The notes under the pieces were generated by a model, which was given only the letters and a program-made list of their open reading frames with translations, had not been told where the DNA came from and did not search any database. 9,238 nucleotides of DNA, taken from positions 1-9,238 of the forward strand of contig JBFJWU010000116.1 in NCBI GenBank assembly GCA_041623475.1, read 5' to 3'. This document shows positions 6,863-9,238 of the stretch, one piece after another. A program made the position numbers and the translations under genes. Source of the DNA: JBFJWU01 sp041623475 [NCBI: bacterium] (GTDB lineage Bacteria; J088). Every line of letters begins with the position of its first letter. Within the stretch, counting starts at the first letter, position 1.

Positions 6863-7465
6863 ATGCACCAATCGTTGAGATTCGCCGTTTGCTTGGTATT
6901 GCTGGCCGCGGCGCCGGCACAGGCTTTGGACATTGACCTGGACCGCCTGCGGTTCGAGCCCAAAGCAGGGTTGACGTTTTCCAAACTGGCACTGACCAAC
7001 GGGCCTGACGGCGGCGCGGACAGCCCGCGAATGGGACTGATGGCCGGTGCCGGATTTGACTTGCCACTGCACGAGTACATTTCAGCCCATCCGGAAGCGC
7101 TGCTGGTCATGAAGGGCGAGCGATTCAATGCCGCAGTAATTGGCCGCACACGGGCCAAACTTGGTTATCTGTCGTTCCCGTTGCTGGTCAAGGGTCACTA
7201 CGATTTTGGTCCATTACGCGGTCGTGTCCTGACCGGACCCTACATGGACGTGCTGTTGGCCGCCCGCGGTACGGCCAGCCGCAGCACCACAGGTGCCGGC
7301 GACGTTGGCTGGATCGCTGAAGGCGGCATCGAATACCCGCTGAAGAAAAGTGACCTGACGGTCACCAGCGGCATACGCTTTGCGGGCGGAATCCTGGACA
7401 TCACCAACGGCGCCGGCCGGGTCAAAAACCGAACCATTGCCATGGTTGCAGGCGTACTGCTGTAA
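6863..7465 (+). CDS. Outer membrane beta-barrel protein with signal peptide
   Basis: A 200-residue protein with a clear Sec signal peptide: Arg6, hydrophobic core FAVCLVLLAAA, and a likely signal peptidase I cleavage after AQA at residue 21. The mature part alternates strands rich in Gly and aromatic residues and resembles small PorT/OmpA-like outer membrane barrels: EPKAGLTFSKLAL near 32-44, LGYLSFPLLVKGHY at 100-113, LTGPYMDVLLA at 123-133, GWIAEGGIEYPL at 149-160 and a final strand NRTIAMVAGVLL. The C-terminus ends in Leu instead of the usual Phe or Trp of barrel proteins. It is transcribed in the same direction as the desaturase after 111 bases, so it may have its own promoter. Specific function is unknown; it supports a Gram-negative host. 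Confidence 0.78.
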   Translation: MHQSLRFAVCLVLLAAAPAQALDIDLDRLRFEPKAGLTFSKLALTNGPDGGADSPRMGLMAGAGFDLPLHEYISAHPEALLVMKGERFNAAVIGRTRAKLGYLSFPLLVKGHYDFGPLRGRVLTGPYMDVLLAARGTASRSTTGAGDVGWIAEGGIEYPLKKSDLTVTSGIRFAGGILDITNGAGRVKNRTIAMVAGVLL

Positions 7466-7498
7466 CCGTCAGCAAAAAACCGGGGAAAGCACGTTCGC

Positions 7499-7593
7499 CA
7501 CGGCGGACACAGGGAAAGACAAACAGATTTCCCACCACAGAGAACACGGAGGGCACAGAGCAGGAAGAACAGGGATCCATGGATTTCACGGAT
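7499..7593 (+). repeat. Cluster of short CAC-type tandem repeats (copy B)
   Basis: CACAGAGAA, CACGGAGGG and CACAGAGCA follow at exact 9-bp spacing from 7536 to 7562. They are preceded by CCACGGCGGACACAGGG near 7499 and followed by GGATCCATGGATTTCACGGAT near 7574-7594. The motifs match the style of 4385-4507 but are not an exact copy. Confidence 0.7.
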
Positions 7594-7678
7594 CAGCAAG
7601 GAGCCGATAAACCAGACCTTCTCCGCGAGGCACCAGGCATAAGTTCTGCATCAAGCCGGGGCTGGATCAGGGATTGCT

Positions 7679-7823
7679 ACAAAGTCATCCCCATTGGATC
7701 TAGCGCCGAGCACGGTGTCGAAAATCGGAAAAAGGGATTCACGCTGCGTCAGTACCCAGCGAGGGATTTGAGGGAGTACGAGCCGCCCGGCAGGGCATTC
7801 CGGCGATTGGCTTTGAGGAATCC
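7679..7823 (+). repeat. Dispersed imperfect repeat, copy B
   Basis: This is the counterpart of 4539-4671, same orientation and also downstream of a CAC-type cluster. Matching blocks are 7679-7700 (19 of 22), a diverged stretch around GGAAAAA near 7728, GAGGGAGTACG at 7770-7780, and GATTGGC-TTTGAGG-AATCC at 7805-7823. Relative to copy A it has about 20 extra bases before GATTGGC and lacks bases on either side of TTTGAGG. Confidence 0.55.
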
Positions 7824-7858
7824 TGGACCACAACGGGTCCCGATGGTTCGGATACGAA

Positions 7859-8365
7859 TTAGTCCAGCCCTACCCCAATCCCCGCCACAAACCGCGCAAA
7901 CACCTCCGAGACCTCCAACTCCACCTCGGACACACACGGCACACCGGGATACACCTGGCGAACCACAGTCGCAAACCGCCCTTCTCCATGACTGACCGGC
8001 GATGGATCGTCCCAATCGGCAAACACCATGGCATCTCCCAGTCCGCAACTGGGCGAGCGGGATTTAAGGATGATCCCGTCGATTTCGGTTTGCTGTGAAC
8101 ACCACGAGTTTCCGAATTCAAACATCGACTGCGTCAAGTCCCGGCGTCCATCGGGTTGCAACAGGCGCAGCCCGTCGTCCCCTGGCACCAAACGGATCTT
8201 TGGTCGGGGCACTCCCAGGCCGATCTCGACCTCGGGACAGACCGGCACCCATTCGACCAACTTGCCCAGGCTGCGAACCGCCGGCGAATCTATTCCATTG
8301 CCGTCATACCGTACCCGTTGTCCGACCAGGCAGGCGCTGACCAGGATGCGGGGTTTAGCCCCCAT
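7859..8365 (-). CDS. DUF523 family protein (TudS-like putative Fe-S desulfidase)
   Basis: A 168-residue stand-alone DUF523 protein, about the usual length. The hallmark motifs are present in order: ILVSACLVG with Cys12, VRYDGNG at 18-24, WVPVCPE with Cys43, LGVPRPKIRL at 50-59 and KSRSPSCGLG with Cys107. In characterised DUF523 proteins such as the thiouracil desulfidase TudS, three such cysteines bind a [4Fe-4S] cluster that removes sulfur from thiolated pyrimidines, and the related RudS/YbgA proteins carry an extra DUF1722 domain, absent here. A cytoplasmic role in thiouracil or 4-thiouridine desulfuration is inferred by family only. Additional cysteines, such as Cys89, are not part of the core set. 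The ATG overlaps by one base the stop of the upstream lipocalin-like gene (TGATG on the minus strand), so the two are co-transcribed and probably translationally coupled. Confidence 0.9.
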   Translation of the reverse strand: MGAKPRILVSACLVGQRVRYDGNGIDSPAVRSLGKLVEWVPVCPEVEIGLGVPRPKIRLVPGDDGLRLLQPDGRRDLTQSMFEFGNSWCSQQTEIDGIILKSRSPSCGLGDAMVFADWDDPSPVSHGEGRFATVVRQVYPGVPCVSEVELEVSEVFARFVAGIGVGLD

Positions 8366-9238
8366 CAGACCTTGAGTTCGACCCCGTGGCTGTCGTCGTC
8401 GGTCAGGATCTCGAACGCGGCGCGGTGCGGCGCACTGAGCGTTTCTGGCGTCCGTCCGTCCTTGTAGGTGATGTCAATTGTGCAGTCCGCGATCTTGGAA
8501 TTCAGGCAGGTCTTGTTACCGCCCGGCGGATTGTAATAGGTCAACCCGACAAAGTCATCCGGATTGGCGTGGATCCGGCCCGAAACCTCGATCACTGGCG
8601 AGACACCACGAAAGCTCCAGTCAAAATAACGGAAACTGCCCTTGCCAAACGTCCGCTGTAAAACATTCAGTTCGTAGGTTTCACCGCGATGACGCAACAC
8701 CAGGGGTGTCATGAACGGGGTCCAGACGGGACCAAACTTCAAGCGAGCCGTTGCAACCTCCAGGAAGGAATCCGGTGATTCGTCGAAGCCGGCAACCTGT
8801 CCCCAGGCGTAATTATCCGTATGCTTTGTCCCCCAGTTGTGGTTCTGGCTCCCCGCCCAGTTGTCGATCTGGTGACTCTCGCCGTCAACGGTAAAGGTCC
8901 CGGACCATGTGCACAGGGGAATGCCCACCAGCGCCTTGGCCTTGGGCAGTTTGCGGTCATAGAACGACAGCGGCAGGTCAAAGATCGGTGCCTCGTGCCC
9001 GCCGGAAAATCCCAGATCCCAGGACACCGTCTGGCTGTTGCTGGTCGCCGTGCCGGCCATCTTGCCGTGGGTCAAGGTCGAGCCGCCGATATTCACATCA
9101 AAAACATCGGGCGAGAATGACGCCTCCGAAATGGGAAACTCCTGCTTGACCGCCGTGTGCTGCCGCTTTTCGCCGTCAAACCAGATCGCCCACAGTTCGC
9201 CCAGTGCATCACCTGGCCGGCCGGCCGGACTGAAAATC
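8365..9238 (-). CDS. Lipocalin/CrtC-like (AttH-type) hypothetical protein (5' partial)
   Basis: The frame is open through the window's right edge, so the N-terminus lies outside; about 290 residues are visible. The visible part begins with an ELWAIWFDGE segment and continues with TVSWDLGF, a strand-rich region containing LSFYDRKLPKAKALVGIPLCTWSGTFTV (written here as two adjoining stretches), and the signature NWAGSQNHNWG followed by YAWGQVAGFD at 8782-8862. The combination of W-G-x-Q-x-HNWG and YAWGQ is familiar from bacterial hypothetical proteins related to the CrtC/AttH and tocopherol-cyclase-like calycin barrels, which handle hydrophobic ligands such as carotenoids or lipids. That assignment rests on motif recall and is tentative. 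Two cysteines nine residues apart near the C-terminus (CLNSKIADC) could form a disulfide. The stop overlaps the start of the DUF523 gene, giving a coupled pair. A GTG at 9096 is an internal Val codon, not needed as the start. Confidence 0.65.
   Translation of the reverse strand, partial: IFSPAGRPGDALGELWAIWFDGEKRQHTAVKQEFPISEASFSPDVFDVNIGGSTLTHGKMAGTATSNSQTVSWDLGFSGGHEAPIFDLPLSFYDRKLPKAKALVGIPLCTWSGTFTVDGESHQIDNWAGSQNHNWGTKHTDNYAWGQVAGFDESPDSFLEVATARLKFGPVWTPFMTPLVLRHRGETYELNVLQRTFGKGSFRYFDWSFRGVSPVIEVSGRIHANPDDFVGLTYYNPPGGNKTCLNSKIADCTIDITYKDGRTPETLSAPHRAAFEILTDDDSHGVELKV

Larger units (their letters stand above)
7466..7858 (+). other. Convergent intergenic region with repeat copies
   Basis: The region lies between two genes pointing toward each other and holds no credible gene. 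Short frames on both strands run through simple repeats and have no recognisable family. It contains the second CAC-type repeat cluster (7499-7593) and the second copy of the dispersed imperfect repeat (7679-7823). No clear rho-independent terminator was seen for either flanking gene. Confidence 0.65.

Noticed and set aside
7579-7995. Plus-strand 138-codon frame reaching into the DUF523 gene
   Set aside because: It starts in simple repeats and ends as Pro/Thr-rich antisense of the well-supported DUF523 gene.

Overview
The window looks like chromosomal DNA of a Gram-negative, moderately GC-rich bacterium. Evidence is an outer-membrane-type beta-barrel protein with a Sec signal peptide, tightly packed genes with 1-base stop/start overlaps, and dispersed CACAGAG/CACGGGG-type intergenic repeats. 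A marine or environmental proteobacterium (perhaps gammaproteobacterial) is plausible, but this is a guess. There are no tRNA or rRNA genes, no CRISPR array, no phage genes and no recognisable intact transposase.

Layout. Positions 1-3557 (+) hold the 3' part of a very large secreted or surface protein: four Ig-like modules, one fibronectin-III-like module, then 14 propeller-type repeats that probably form two seven-bladed beta-propellers. Just downstream, 3577-4362 (+) encodes a classical short-chain dehydrogenase/reductase, separated only by a possible 7-codon mini-ORF. Positions 4363-4871 are non-coding and hold tandem CAC-type repeats, several perfect inverted repeats and one copy of a diverged dispersed sequence. 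Positions 4872-6751 (+) are a two-gene operon: a PaaX-family regulator overlapping by one base a membrane fatty-acid desaturase with the histidine boxes. A possible operator dyad flanks the regulator's start. Positions 6863-7465 (+) encode a small outer-membrane beta-barrel protein. The convergent intergenic region 7466-7858 holds the second copy of the repeat cluster and of the dispersed sequence, in the same order and orientation. Positions 7859-9238 (-) are a second overlapping gene pair: a partial, probably lipocalin/CrtC-like protein with an NHNWG motif, followed by a stand-alone DUF523 (TudS-like) protein with three cysteines placed as in Fe-S desulfidases.

Function. The clearest functional unit is regulator plus desaturase, which suggests acyl-CoA-responsive control of lipid unsaturation. 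The SDR, desaturase, barrel and lipocalin-like genes all fit envelope or lipid metabolism, but apart from the two coupled pairs there is no direct evidence that they work together. The least explained signal is the composite repeat present in two intergenic regions, together with the palindrome-rich stretch at 4573-4747.
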